A stretch of DNA of 39,371 nt from an uncultured Eubacteriales bacterium (GTDB lineage: Bacteria; Bacillota; Clostridia; Oscillospirales; Oscillospiraceae). The stretch spans positions 1-39,371 of the forward strand of contig URST01000011.1 in NCBI GenBank assembly GCA_900550585.1, read 5' to 3'. Positions 1 to 8,524 of the stretch are shown here, in pieces. The notes under the pieces are model-generated. The model saw nothing but the letters and a program-made list of their open reading frames with translations, made no database searches and was not told where the DNA came from. Both the position numbers and the translations under genes were made by a program. Each line of letters begins with the position of its first letter. Within the stretch, counting starts at the first letter, position 1.

Positions 1-109
1 TGTACTCGTTGGTCAGGATCAGGTCCCGCTCGCTCAGGGAAAAGCTCTCTGCAAATTCCTTGCAGGTGCTGTACTTGTACAGCGTGGGTCTCATAATTAC
101 CTGGATCAT
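1..109 (-). CDS. Partial CDS, probable iron-containing alcohol dehydrogenase N-terminus
   Basis: The first 36 codons of a minus-strand gene that runs out of the window on the left. The start ATG (107-109) follows a ribosome-binding sequence GGAAGGGA. The visible protein begins MIQVIMRPTLYKY and continues with a CKEFAE segment and a DLILTNEY segment. From memory this resembles the N-terminus of the group of Fe-dependent alcohol dehydrogenases that includes 4-hydroxybutyrate dehydrogenase-like enzymes; no catalytic residue is visible, so the family call is tentative. It lies about 310 bp downstream of the M14 deacylase in the same orientation and could be the last gene of that operon or a separate unit. 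Confidence 0.5.
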   Translation of the reverse strand, partial: MIQVIMRPTLYKYSTCKEFAESFSLSERDLILTNEY

Positions 110-418
110 GTTCTTGTCCCTTCCATATTCTTTCGTTCGTCTTGCCCTTCGAGAAAGAGGGCGGCGTCCTCCCACATTCCATAGGAGCCGCCATGGTCTC
201 ATTTCGTGCAGAGTGCGGCAGACGGATAAGTCTGCCGCACCCAAAATCAGTGACCTCATTGACTTGAAACGCCAGCAACGGTCCACCTCGTTCGGCATGT
301 CCCCCTTTGGGACAGCGGCATAACGCACATCAGCTATGCGCCGGCGGCACGGCCTCTTTTCCAAGAATGCCTGAGGCACCGCCTGGAGGCCGGAGCGTTC
401 AAAGCAGATCCGCTGTCA
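110..418. other. Intergenic spacer with one strong hairpin
   Basis: Gap between the M14 deacylase stop and the partial dehydrogenase start. It contains a perfect 11-bp stem, GTGCGGCAGAC with a 6-nt loop, at 213-240. No T-run follows on either strand, so it is either a weak terminator for the upstream operon or an mRNA-processing or attenuation structure in the dehydrogenase leader. No convincing -35/-10 pair was seen on the minus strand and no ORF in the gap looks genuine. Confidence 0.45.
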
Positions 419-1426
419 TCACGCCTTGTAGCCGGCGGGAGGATCGATCAGCTTGGCGGCCAGAGAGCACCAGTCGCCGGGGTGGATCACGGGCACGCTC
501 CAGAAGCCAATGACCACGCCCTTCCACGGCGCGTAGACTTCCTCCACGCGGCGTCCGAACAGGTCGTCGATGACGCAGAGCAGATCGCCGGCCTCGAAAT
601 ACTCGCCCTCTTTCTTCACGGGGGTCATGAAGCCGCCGTTGCGGGAGTGGAGGTAGTTCAGCTCGATATGCTCCATGGAGACCGGCTCCTGCTTGGTATC
701 GGGGATCATGCCGAGATAGGCCATGACATTTTTGATGCCGTTGTAGGAGGTGTTGATATCCCGCTGCCGGTTGTGCAGGCGGCTGCACTGAGACCCGATC
801 TCGGGGATGATGGAGGGGGTATTGAACGCCTTTCTGTACTCCAGAGAGGAGATGCCGCTGAAGGGCAGGTTCTGCTGAGACCACAGGAAGGGCACGTTGA
901 ACGCCTTGGCCATCTCATAGCTGGTCTTGGCCACCTGATCGTCAGCACTTTCAAAGGGCAGATACGCGCACAGGGGCTCCAGGTGCAGGACGTCGCCGCC
1001 GCCATGGAAGCTGATGACCGCATCGGCAAACTGCACGACACGCTCCATATAAGTAGCCGCCAGATAGTGAGTGGTGTACTGGTCCTTTCGGCCCGGGAAC
1101 ACACGGTTCAGGTTGAACTCATCCACCAGCGTGGATCTCCGGATGGTGGTAAACGCCTCCATGTTCAGGGCGGGAACGCCCACGAAGGTGCCGTTGAACT
1201 CCTTGCCCTCCAGCTCGCCGGCCAGACGGATGATCGCCTCGGAGCCCTCGGTCTCGTCGCCGTGGGTCGCGCCGTCCACCAGCAGCGTCTTGCCGGGCTT
1301 GCCGCCCTCAATGATGATGACGGGGATCTGATAGAAGGACAGGTCGGCTTTCTGTCCATAGTTGATGAAGCCGTTCGTGCGGTTTCCAGACTGACTGACG
1401 ATGACATCCAATTTGATTTGAGACAT
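419..1426 (-). CDS. Succinylglutamate desuccinylase/aspartoacylase-family (M14) zinc deacylase, copy 1
   Basis: 335-residue protein of the AstE/AspA family, zinc-dependent amidohydrolases that remove an acyl group from N-acylated amino acids or related amides. The zinc motif H55-x-x-E58 lies in a THGDETEG segment, a third histidine candidate is H141 in SFHGGGD, and the C-terminal half has the usual beta-domain look. No signal peptide is seen, so it should be cytoplasmic. The ATG follows AAGAGGTG. It is the last gene of the TRAP operon, 90 bp after dctM, and is clearly paralogous to the protein at 4512-5483, with long shared blocks such as FVGVPALNMEAFTTIRR. The substrate cannot be read from sequence; coupling to a TRAP importer suggests an imported N-acyl compound. 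Confidence 0.85.
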   Translation of the reverse strand: MSQIKLDVIVSQSGNRTNGFINYGQKADLSFYQIPVIIIEGGKPGKTLLVDGATHGDETEGSEAIIRLAGELEGKEFNGTFVGVPALNMEAFTTIRRSTLVDEFNLNRVFPGRKDQYTTHYLAATYMERVVQFADAVISFHGGGDVLHLEPLCAYLPFESADDQVAKTSYEMAKAFNVPFLWSQQNLPFSGISSLEYRKAFNTPSIIPEIGSQCSRLHNRQRDINTSYNGIKNVMAYLGMIPDTKQEPVSMEHIELNYLHSRNGGFMTPVKKEGEYFEAGDLLCVIDDLFGRRVEEVYAPWKGVVIGFWSVPVIHPGDWCSLAAKLIDPPAGYKA

Positions 1427-1453
1427 GATAGCACCTCTTTCAATAAAATATTT

Positions 1454-1470
1454 GAAACGATCGTCGTTTC
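1454..1470. promoter_or_regulatory. 17-bp palindrome GAAACGATCGTCGTTTC
   Basis: Inverted repeat with perfect 7-bp arms (GAAACGA/TCGTTTC) around TCG, in the 90-bp gap between dctM and the downstream M14 gene. It is about 27 bp upstream of the M14 start. It could be an operator, an RNA-processing hairpin or a weak intercistronic terminator. No T-run follows on the minus strand beyond scattered T residues. Confidence 0.4.
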
Positions 1471-1516
1471 GGACAATGGTCGCTACAAGGTAAACAGGGG
1501 AACCGGTGCGCCGTCC

Positions 1517-2797
1517 TCAGGCGAGCAGGTTCACAAGTCCCATCGTGAGCACGGGAACCGCATTCACCAAAACAAGGACCAGCACTTCCGCCAGCAGGAA
1601 GGGGACCACCTCTCGGGCGATCTTTTCCATGGGCGTCTCGCCAATGACGGTGGCCACGAAGAGGCACGAGCCCACCGGCGGGGTGATAGCGCCGATACTC
1701 AGGTTCAGGCAGACGATGATGCCGAAGGTGATCGGGTCCACGCCGAAGGCCTGTACCACCGGCAGCAGGAGGGGCGACAGGATGACCAGAGCCGCGCCGC
1801 CGTCCATGATGCAGCCCACGATCAGCAGCAAAATGTTGACGAGCAGCAGGGCCACGAAGCGGTTCCCGGCAATGGACAAGATCGCGTCGGAAAGCTGCTG
1901 AGGCACCTGAGCCAGGGTCAGCACCTTGCCGAAGATGCCCGCCGCCGCCTGCAGCAGCAGCACGGTGGCCGCCGTCACGGCGGACTCCGCGGAGCAGCGG
2001 ACCAGGCCCTTCAGATCCAGCGTCCGATCGATGAACAGGGCCACGATGATGGCGTACACGCACGCCACCGCGCCGGCCTCCGTGGGCGTGAAGATGCCGC
2101 AGTAGATGCCGCCCAGGATGATCACCGGCACCAGGATCGCCCACTTTGCCTTCCACATGGCGGCGCCAAATTTCCTGATGCTGAACGCTCCGCCGCTGCC
2201 CTGCAGTCCCGCCTTCTTCGCGGCGAGGTACACTGTCCCACACAGGAAGACCGCCATCATGACGCCGGGGATTATGCCGGCGATGAACATGTCGCCGATG
2301 GAGACCTCACAGGTCACGCCGTAGAGCACGAACATCACGCTGGGAGGGATCACCGGCCCGATGACGCCGCCCGCGGCGGCGATCGCCAGGGCCTGGGACT
2401 TGCGGTAGCCCTGCTCTTCCATCTCCGGCACCATCATGGATCCGATGGAGGCGGTGGTGGCCGAGGCCGAGCCGCTCAGGGCCGCGAAAAACGCGCAGGA
2501 CACCACGGTGACCATGCCCTGGCCGCCCCGGAAGCGGTTGAAGATAGTACCGATCCAACTGCACAGCTTCCTGGAGATACCGCCCCGGGTCATCACGTTG
2601 CCCGCGAAGACGTAAAAGGCGATGGCCAGCAGGGGATAGGACATCAGGGAGTTCATTGCCGCGGAGGCAATGGCCGTCAGAGGCGCGAGGCCCAAGATGT
2701 GACAGCTGACGACCGAGGCAAGGATCATGGCGAACGCGATGGGGACCTTGAAGATGACCAGCGCAAAAAACACGCCGAGAATGAGAGCGGTATTCAT
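1517..2797 (-). CDS. dctM: TRAP transporter large permease (DctM)
   Basis: 426-residue polytopic membrane protein, the ion-coupled channel subunit of a tripartite ATP-independent periplasmic-type transporter. Long hydrophobic segments run from the first residues (NTALILGVFFALVIF) to the C-terminus, consistent with the 11-12 helices usual for DctM. Family-like segments are visible, such as SGSASATTASIGSMMVPEM and GGVIGPVIPPSVMFVLYG, the latter matching the conserved PPS region. Length is normal for DctM alone. Its ATG overlaps the dctQ stop in an ATGA arrangement, showing translational coupling. Together with DctQ and the lipoprotein DctP it forms a complete importer, probably sodium-driven. 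Confidence 0.95.
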   Translation of the reverse strand: MNTALILGVFFALVIFKVPIAFAMILASVVSCHILGLAPLTAIASAAMNSLMSYPLLAIAFYVFAGNVMTRGGISRKLCSWIGTIFNRFRGGQGMVTVVSCAFFAALSGSASATTASIGSMMVPEMEEQGYRKSQALAIAAAGGVIGPVIPPSVMFVLYGVTCEVSIGDMFIAGIIPGVMMAVFLCGTVYLAAKKAGLQGSGGAFSIRKFGAAMWKAKWAILVPVIILGGIYCGIFTPTEAGAVACVYAIIVALFIDRTLDLKGLVRCSAESAVTAATVLLLQAAAGIFGKVLTLAQVPQQLSDAILSIAGNRFVALLLVNILLLIVGCIMDGGAALVILSPLLLPVVQAFGVDPITFGIIVCLNLSIGAITPPVGSCLFVATVIGETPMEKIAREVVPFLLAEVLVLVLVNAVPVLTMGLVNLLA

Positions 2798-3312
2798 GTG
2801 GCAATCTCCTCCTCTACAATTTCCTCTTGAGAGCGCGTGTCACTTTCGCCGTGGAAGGTCTTCACGATCAAGATCGCGACCCGGATAATGACCAGGAGCA
2901 TCCCCACCGGGACCGCGATGGACGCGATCCAATAGGGGTATTTCCCGCCCAGTGTTATCGCATTCCGGGTAATATAGTTCTTGGTGACGATATAGCCCAG
3001 GTACACCATGAAGAAATCGCAGATCACCCAGATCAGCTGGGACAGTATGGTGAATATCTTTCTAAGCGGACCGGGAAATGAGTCCACGATTATGCTGACC
3101 ATGATATGCTTGCGCTCCTCCGCCGCACTGCTGGCTCCCAGGTAGGTCACCCACACCAGACAGAACGTCATCAACTCCTCGGCCCAAGCCAGGGGGATCT
3201 CCAGCACGAACCGGCATATCACCTGGGCCAGACCCATAAAGATCAGCAGCAGCATGATGAGCCCGATGACGAATTTCTCAAAGTTGTTGTATGCCGCATA
3301 GAGTCTCTTCAT
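2794..3312 (-). CDS. dctQ: TRAP transporter small permease (DctQ)
   Basis: 172-residue membrane protein with four predicted hydrophobic helices, beginning FVIGLIMLLLIFMGLAQVI, and the family-typical segment LAWAEELMTFCLVWVTYLGAS. This is the small subunit that pairs with DctM. The ATG follows a GAGGTAT ribosome-binding region, and the stop overlaps the dctM start by 4 bp. The C-terminal tail is acidic and cytoplasmic (EEIVEEEIAT). It sits 74 bp after dctP in the same operon. Confidence 0.92.
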   Translation of the reverse strand: MKRLYAAYNNFEKFVIGLIMLLLIFMGLAQVICRFVLEIPLAWAEELMTFCLVWVTYLGASSAAEERKHIMVSIIVDSFPGPLRKIFTILSQLIWVICDFFMVYLGYIVTKNYITRNAITLGGKYPYWIASIAVPVGMLLVIIRVAILIVKTFHGESDTRSQEEIVEEEIAT

Positions 3313-3386
3313 AGTATACCTCGTTTCTTCCTCCGATTTAGTCAGAGCGCCCCGGGCCGTTCCGGCCGCCGCGCTCTAAGAGAGAA

Positions 3387-4433
3387 TCAATGGTTGGCGC
3401 GGTACTCCTTCAGCCAGTCCACACAGAAGTCCCAAAGCTCGGGGCCCACCTCTTCCCGCAGGTCGTCGTAGCAGTAGTCCTCGACCTTCTTGACAAAGGC
3501 CTCGTACTGCTCATCCGTCACCTCGTTGATCTCCACTCCGGCAGCGGCGATCGCGTCATAGGTCTTGGCCTTGGTCTCGGGGCTGACGACCTCCTGGCAG
3601 TAATTCTCCGTCAGCTTGCCGGCCTCAAACAGCGCGTCCTGCACATCCTGGGGATAGCTGTTCAGAGAGCTCAGGTTGAACATCATGGTCATGCCCAGGC
3701 TGGTGATCTCCATCTTGGTGTGGTATTTGCAGACCTCGACCAGCTTCTGGGGCACGTAGTTGGACGCCGTGGTGTACACGCCGTCGACCGCGCCCTGCTG
3801 CAGGCCGGTGTACAGCTCGGAGAACGCCAGGGCCACAGGCAGGCCGCCGCAGGCTTCCAGGAACTTGAAGGGTCCCGGGGAGTCGTAGCTGCGTACCTTC
3901 AGGCCCTTCACATCCTCGGGGGTATAGATGGGATTGCGGTTGTTTTCGATCTCCTGGCCCATGATATACTCATAGAAAATGGTGGTATATCCGTAGGGCT
4001 CGCCCTCTTCGTTGATCTTGGCGTTCATCCACTCCGCGCCCGCGGCGTAGAGCTCCTCGCCGCTACGGAAGAGGAAGGGCATGTCCTGAAGGCGGACAGC
4101 GTTGGAGGGAGCGACAGCCGTAATGTTGGACGGGCCCACCAGGGCGGCGTCCAGAGTGCCGTCGATCACCATCTCGATCTGCTCGCGTTCGTTGCCGATG
4201 GAGGCATTGACGAAGTTCTCCCATTCCACACGACCGGGGAGAAGCTTGTCCACCTGCTCCTGCCAGTAGTAGACCAAGTCGGTCATGGGGTTTCCGTCGG
4301 AGGAAGACATGGCTACGCGGATCTTAACGGTCTCCGCGCTTCCGGAGTCTGCCGGCTGTCCGCTGGACCCGCCGCAGGCCGCCAGAGACAGGATCATCGC
4401 CGCGCAGAGCAATAGTGCAAATAGCTTCTTCAT
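3387..4433 (-). CDS. dctP: TRAP transporter substrate-binding lipoprotein (DctP)
   Basis: 348-residue solute-binding protein. The chosen start gives MKKLFALLLCAAMILSLAACGG, a signal peptide with lipobox LAAC, so the mature protein should be a lipoprotein on the outer face of the membrane. An in-frame ATG seven codons upstream is rejected because GGGAG sits 7 nt before the chosen ATG. The family region around the substrate-binding Arg is visible (GLKVRSYDSPGPFKF), as is the typical SELYTGLQQGAVDGVYTT segment. It captures an organic anion and hands it to DctQM. Expected ligands are carboxylates or N-acyl amino acids, but the sequence does not settle this. Confidence 0.93.
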   Translation of the reverse strand: MKKLFALLLCAAMILSLAACGGSSGQPADSGSAETVKIRVAMSSSDGNPMTDLVYYWQEQVDKLLPGRVEWENFVNASIGNEREQIEMVIDGTLDAALVGPSNITAVAPSNAVRLQDMPFLFRSGEELYAAGAEWMNAKINEEGEPYGYTTIFYEYIMGQEIENNRNPIYTPEDVKGLKVRSYDSPGPFKFLEACGGLPVALAFSELYTGLQQGAVDGVYTTASNYVPQKLVEVCKYHTKMEITSLGMTMMFNLSSLNSYPQDVQDALFEAGKLTENYCQEVVSPETKAKTYDAIAAAGVEINEVTDEQYEAFVKKVEDYCYDDLREEVGPELWDFCVDWLKEYRANH

Positions 4434-4511
4434 CGTATTCTCCCTTTCTTTCAAAGCATAAGTTTACAGTCCTTCGGGGCAATGGGGCTGTTTGGATATC
4501 CGCCAGCGGCC

Positions 4512-5483
4512 TTACAGCAGCTTGGCGAACAGGGACCACCAGTCACCGGGGTGGATGACAGGCACGCTCCAGAAGCCGATGACGACACCGGGCCAAGGAG
4601 CTTTCAGTTCCTCTATCACATTGCCGTAGACGTCCTGCATGATGCAGAGCGTTTCGCCCTCTTTCACGATCTCGTTGGGCTGCTTGACAGGAGTCTGGAT
4701 GCCTCCGTTGTAAGAGTGGATATAGTGCAGCTCTATGAGCTTCTTCTCCACCGGAGCCGTAGGAGCCATATCCAGCATCTTCATGGCGATCATCACATTG
4801 CGGATACCGTCACAGCTCATTCGGATGTTCTTCTCCCGGTCATACAGGCGGCCGCAATGGGACCCGATCTCCGGTACGATGGTGGCCACGCCCCTCGCGC
4901 AGTACTCCGGGGCGGAGCTGCCGCTGAAGGGCAGATTGCCGATCTTCCAGACATAGGGGAAGTTGAACGCCTCCGCCAGGACCCGGCTCCGCTCCTCGAC
5001 CTCGCCGCCGCAGGGCATATAGCCCACCAGGGGCTCCAGGTGGAGCACATCGCCGCCGCCGTGGAAGGTGATGCAGACGTCGACGAAGGGGATCACACGC
5101 TCCAGGTAGACCGCAGCCAGACGATGCGTGATATAGGTGTCCTTGTTCCCCGGATAGATCCGGTTCAGGTTGGCCTCGTCTACCATAGAGGTCCGGCGGA
5201 TGGTGGTAAACGCCTCCATGTTCAAGGCAGGCACGCCCACAAAGGTCCCGGCGAAGTTTCCGCTTTCAAGTTCTTTCGCCATACGAAGGATGGCCTCCGT
5301 GCCCTCCGTCTCATCGCCATGGGTAGCGCAGTCTACCAGCAGTGTCTGTCCCGGCTTTTTGCCCTCGATGATGATCAAGGGGATCTCATAAAAAGAGCCG
5401 TCCGCTTTTTGTCCGAACTGGATCGCGCCGTCCGTACGATTTCCGTTTCGACGAACGATCTTGTCAAGCATAATTTTTGTCAT
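4512..5483 (-). CDS. Succinylglutamate desuccinylase/aspartoacylase-family (M14) zinc deacylase, copy 2
   Basis: 323-residue paralogue of the enzyme at 419-1426, with the same HGDETEG zinc motif and the FHGGGDVLHLEPL segment. An upstream in-frame ATG (5498) is rejected because it lies inside the ribosome-binding sequence GAGGTGG that serves the ATG at 5483. It is the first gene of the operon, 78 bp before dctP and divergent from the LysR gene. The two copies keep long identical blocks but differ through the middle (CGGEVEERSRVLAEAFNFPY here against ESADDQVAKTSYEMAKAFNVPF in copy 1). This suggests different acyl or side-chain preferences rather than a recent duplication. Confidence 0.85.
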   Translation of the reverse strand: MTKIMLDKIVRRNGNRTDGAIQFGQKADGSFYEIPLIIIEGKKPGQTLLVDCATHGDETEGTEAILRMAKELESGNFAGTFVGVPALNMEAFTTIRRTSMVDEANLNRIYPGNKDTYITHRLAAVYLERVIPFVDVCITFHGGGDVLHLEPLVGYMPCGGEVEERSRVLAEAFNFPYVWKIGNLPFSGSSAPEYCARGVATIVPEIGSHCGRLYDREKNIRMSCDGIRNVMIAMKMLDMAPTAPVEKKLIELHYIHSYNGGIQTPVKQPNEIVKEGETLCIMQDVYGNVIEELKAPWPGVVIGFWSVPVIHPGDWWSLFAKLL

Positions 5484-5577
5484 AGCAAGCCACCTCATAC
5501 TTTCAATGTGATTTCTAAAAGCCGAATGTGCGCACCTATCCCGCTTTTATAACGGTTTTCGTCATTTTTCTACACCG

Positions 5578-5667
5578 TGCAATTGCATTGTAGTCCGAAA
5601 CTGTCGAATTGTCCAACACTTCCTTTGTCATGTTAAAGTTGACTTTTTTGTTAAGTTGTAATAAACT
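5578..5667 (+). promoter_or_regulatory. Promoter region of the LysR gene and divergent operon
   Basis: In the 273-bp divergent gap, TTGACT (5639-5644) and TAAACT (5662-5667) are 17 bp apart and read towards the LysR gene. Upstream is a perfect 10-bp palindrome, TGCAATTGCA (5578-5587), followed by an AT-rich stretch. LysR-type regulators normally bind such divergent gaps at T-N11-A sites, so the palindrome is a candidate operator. The promoter of the leftward operon is less clear: TATAAA on the minus strand near 5547-5552 has no good -35 partner, as expected for an activator-dependent promoter. Confidence 0.5.
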
Positions 5668-5756
5668 GTAAAAAAGATTTCTCTATTTCGGTCATCACGC
5701 AGGATCCATCATGCAGCGCTGCCTTCTGGTCATGCTATGTCACAAGGAGAAAATCG

Positions 5757-6692
5757 ATGAACACAAAAGATTGTTGGTATGTCAGCAACATTGCGGCCAG
5801 CAGAAGCTTTTCTAAAGCCGCGGAGCTTCTTTACATCGCTCCCTCCGCTTTAAGCCGGTATGTTTCAAACCTGGAAGACCGCCTTGCCGTCAAACTCTTC
5901 GACCGTTCCACTACGCCCATTTCTCTGACCCCGGCAGGAACGCTCTATCTCTATTATGCTCAGCAATTTTTAAAGCTTGAGGAGAAATTGGAGATCGAAA
6001 TGGACTCCCTGCGGAGTCCGGCAAAGACGGTGATCTCTCTGGGCGTCCCCCTCATCCTGGGAGACTATATCATTTCCCGCTTCCTCCCCCGTTTCTGGCT
6101 GAAGGATTCCGCTGTCACGATCAACATGGATCAGGACAAGCTGCCCTATCTGGAGAAGAAGATCATTGGCCACAACCTGGACATCGCTTTTCTATGCAAG
6201 CCCGTGTCCGCACCCGGCTACCGTTCAGAGCTCATCACCAAGGAGAAGATCATCCTGGTCACCTCCCGGACCAATCCGATCATGGAACGATATCAGTACG
6301 GCACCTACGACTATCAGCACCCCCTGGAGCTGGACCTGAGCTCTTTGAAAAATGTAACGTTCCTCCACGCCAAGCCCCACTCCCTCCTCTATATCGAAGC
6401 GGAAAAATGGTTCCCCCAGCTGCACTTCACGCCCCGTTTCATGGTGCAGATCACCTCGCCCACGCTGGCGATGAACCAGATCACCCAAAGCAACAGCTTC
6501 ACCTGTGTGATGAACAGTCAGCTCAAATACGGGAATCCCGAGATCGTCAGCCATATCCTGCCCATTGCCTTTGGCGACGCATACCTGCCCATCTATCTCG
6601 TCTACGCGGAGGAGCAGTACCGCAACTGTGAGGCTTACCGCCAGCTCGTCATCACGATCCAGAACGAGTTCCAAGACTACGCTGAGATATAG
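5757..6692 (+). CDS. LysR-family transcriptional regulator
   Basis: 311-residue LysR-type regulator. The N-terminal winged HTH is clear (FSKAAELLYIAPSALSRYV, about residues 18-36), followed by the substrate-binding-like effector domain. The ATG follows AAGGAG at 9 nt. Divergent orientation to the M14/TRAP operon makes that operon its likely target, with the imported compound or its deacylation product as co-inducer. It ends before a strong terminator at 6714-6748. Effector residues cannot be assigned from sequence alone. Confidence 0.9.
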   Translation: MNTKDCWYVSNIAASRSFSKAAELLYIAPSALSRYVSNLEDRLAVKLFDRSTTPISLTPAGTLYLYYAQQFLKLEEKLEIEMDSLRSPAKTVISLGVPLILGDYIISRFLPRFWLKDSAVTINMDQDKLPYLEKKIIGHNLDIAFLCKPVSAPGYRSELITKEKIILVTSRTNPIMERYQYGTYDYQHPLELDLSSLKNVTFLHAKPHSLLYIEAEKWFPQLHFTPRFMVQITSPTLAMNQITQSNSFTCVMNSQLKYGNPEIVSHILPIAFGDAYLPIYLVYAEEQYRNCEAYRQLVITIQNEFQDYAEI

Positions 6693-6713
6693 GCGTCGAT
6701 CGGAAAAAAGCAC

Positions 6714-6748
6714 ATGCCGGACGGAGGAGATCCGCCCGGCATTTTTTT
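6714..6748 (+). terminator. Intrinsic terminator after the LysR gene
   Basis: Hairpin with arms ATGCCGG and CCGGCAT, extended inward by CGGA/TCCG, followed by seven T residues. It is about 20 bp after the LysR stop and marks the left edge of the mobile region. Confidence 0.85.
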
Positions 6749-6785
6749 GCCCCTCCGGCATATCCATGGACAGAGGTGATGCGAT

Positions 6786-6980
6786 TTGGAAAGCGCGCGG
6801 TGGGAACTGATCGGCGTCCTGCTGGAGCATGTCCGCTCCCTGGGCCTGATATCGGATCTCACCTATTCCAGGGCCATGGACCTGGTACATTCCGCGGCAG
6901 ACTTCCCGGACCTCTTCCAGGTCCCCGTGTGCTCGGAAGAGGAGGCGAATGGACTTGAACGTGCTCAGGATACGCAATGA
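6786..6980 (+). CDS. Small ORF preceding the serine recombinase
   Basis: 64-codon ORF with a TTG start at 6786, supported by a GAGGTGAT ribosome-binding sequence ending 5 nt upstream. Its last 32 bp overlap the recombinase gene, so the two are probably translationally coupled. The protein (starting MESARWELIGVLLEHV) has a short segment, GLISDLTYSRAMDLVH, that resembles the helical SHOCT-type motif often found in small proteins beside clostridial recombinases. That comparison is by eye. The function is unknown; a recombination-directionality or regulatory role would be guesswork. Confidence 0.55.
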   Translation: MESARWELIGVLLEHVRSLGLISDLTYSRAMDLVHSAADFPDLFQVPVCSEEEANGLERAQDTQ

Positions 6981-8202
6981 GCTGCGCAGTGGGAAGACCA
7001 TCTTCGACCTGCCCCTGCGGGTGACCTTCTACGCCCGGGTCTCCACCGACAAGGACGAGCAGCTGAACAGCCTGGAAAACCAGGTGCAGTACTACACCCA
7101 GTTCATCCAGGAAAAGCAGAATTGGACCTACGTCCCCGGCTACGTGGACGAGGGTATCTCCGGCATCAGCACGAAAAAGCGGGACAGCTTCAACCGGATG
7201 ATCGCGGCCGCCAAGGCGGGGCGGTTCGACTTCATCGTCACCAAGGAGATCTCCCGTTTTTCCCGTTCCACGCTGGACAGCATCCAGTACACCCAGGAGC
7301 TGCTGGAGCACGACGTGGGGGTCCTGTTCCAGAACGACAACATCAACACCCTGGACTCCGACAGCGAGTTCCGCCTGGTGGTCATGGCCGGGGTGGCCCA
7401 GGACGAGATCCGCAAGCTCTCCGAGCGGCTGAAATTCGGCTTCCGGCAGGCCATCAAAAACGGCCACGTGCTGGGCAACGACCAGCTGTGGGGATATGAC
7501 AAAAAGGACTGCGTCCTGACCGTCAACGAGGAGGAGGCCCGGGCGGTGCGGCGGATCTTCGACCTCTACGCCAACCGACAGATGGGCATCCGCCGCATCT
7601 CCCAGGCGCTGTACGACGAGGGCTTCACCAGCCGCAAGGGCGGCCCCTTCAACGTGCTCACCATCCGGCACATCCTGTGCAACCCCAAGTACAATGGCTG
7701 GTACTGCGCGGGCAAGTCCCAGACGGTGGACTACCGCAGCAAGCGGAAAATCTTCCTGGATGAAGACGAGTGGGTCACGTACCCGGACCCGTCCATCCCG
7801 GCCATCGTGTCGGAGGGGCTGTGGGACCGGGCCAACGCCCTGTACAAACGGCGAAGCAAACAGATGATGTCCCACCAGAGCGGGGCGGCGTTCCACAACC
7901 GCTACCCCTACAGCGGGAAGATCGTCTGCGGGGAGCACGGGACCAGCTTCCACCGGCAGGTCTTGAAAAGCACCAGGGGGAATCAGGAGGTCTGGCAGTG
8001 CCGGGTCTACCGGGACAAGGGCCGGGTGGCCTGCTCCGCGCCCCAATTGCGGACGACAGAGCTGGACCGGATCATGGCGGACATTTTCAACCAGTTGGCA
8101 GAAAACAAAGAGGCCGTCATCGACGCGGTGGTGACCGTCCTCCAATCTGTCCCCGACGAGCATAGCCGACGCAGGCATCCAAAGACCACTTGTGTTCTTT
8201 GA
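6949..8202 (+). pseudogene. Large serine recombinase, 3' end replaced by IS30-type sequence
   Basis: Serine site-specific recombinase. The N-terminal resolvase domain has the nucleophile context YARVSTDKDEQ, followed by the EISRFSRSTLD segment. A recombinase domain (GYDKKDCVLTVNEEEARAVRRIFDLYA) and the start of the zinc-ribbon region (GKIVCGEHGTSFHRQ) come next. The ATG follows GGAGG. About 400 residues are native. From roughly 8160 the reading frame enters the back of an IS30-type transposase gene and ends after about 14 foreign residues (HSRRRHPKTTCVL). The C-terminal coiled-coil part expected in large serine recombinases is missing, so the protein is probably inactive or altered. It was most likely the integrase of an older integrated element. 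Confidence 0.85.
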
Positions 8203-8524
8203 CCTGTTCCATTATCCAGCGAATGAAGCGAGTGCAGTGACAGATTCGGTGTGGTTTCCGAGAACGCTTTCTGTTCGCTTTGTAGGCCGCTTCTCCACGC
8301 CTTGCCGAGTATCCGGGCTTCCTGCCCTTGCTGCTCTTTCGGGGCGGTGTGCCGCGCTTTAGCTCATTTCCAACGGTGGTTGGTGAACATCCGATTGCTC
8401 TGGCAATGGCTCTGTTCGTGTAGCCTGCGTTCTTGAGCTGCTGGATCGCTCCTCGTTCCTCTCGCTGTAAGTGCTGTCCCTTCTTGCGTTCTACCGATTC
8501 TGTGATATAATCTTGGCAGTCCAT
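8160..8524 (-). pseudogene. IS30-family transposase, N-terminal fragment
   Basis: About 120 codons from ATG 8522-8524, preceded by GGGAGGG, starting MDCQDYITESVERKKGQHL. The N-terminal HTH region typical of IS30 transposases is clear (LKNAGYTNRAIARAIGCSP), followed by VGNELKRGT. The frame reaches KWSLDACVGYA and then runs into recombinase sequence at about 8160, so the DDE catalytic domain (normally a further 200 or so residues) is gone. The start codon lies in one arm of a perfect 12-bp inverted repeat (8520-8531/8583-8594). Confidence 0.8.

Noticed and set aside
482..2830. 782-codon open frame on the plus strand
   Set aside because: It is antisense to the deacylase and TRAP genes, has His/Asp/Gly-rich low-complexity composition and no ribosome-binding site; a shadow of GC-rich coding DNA.
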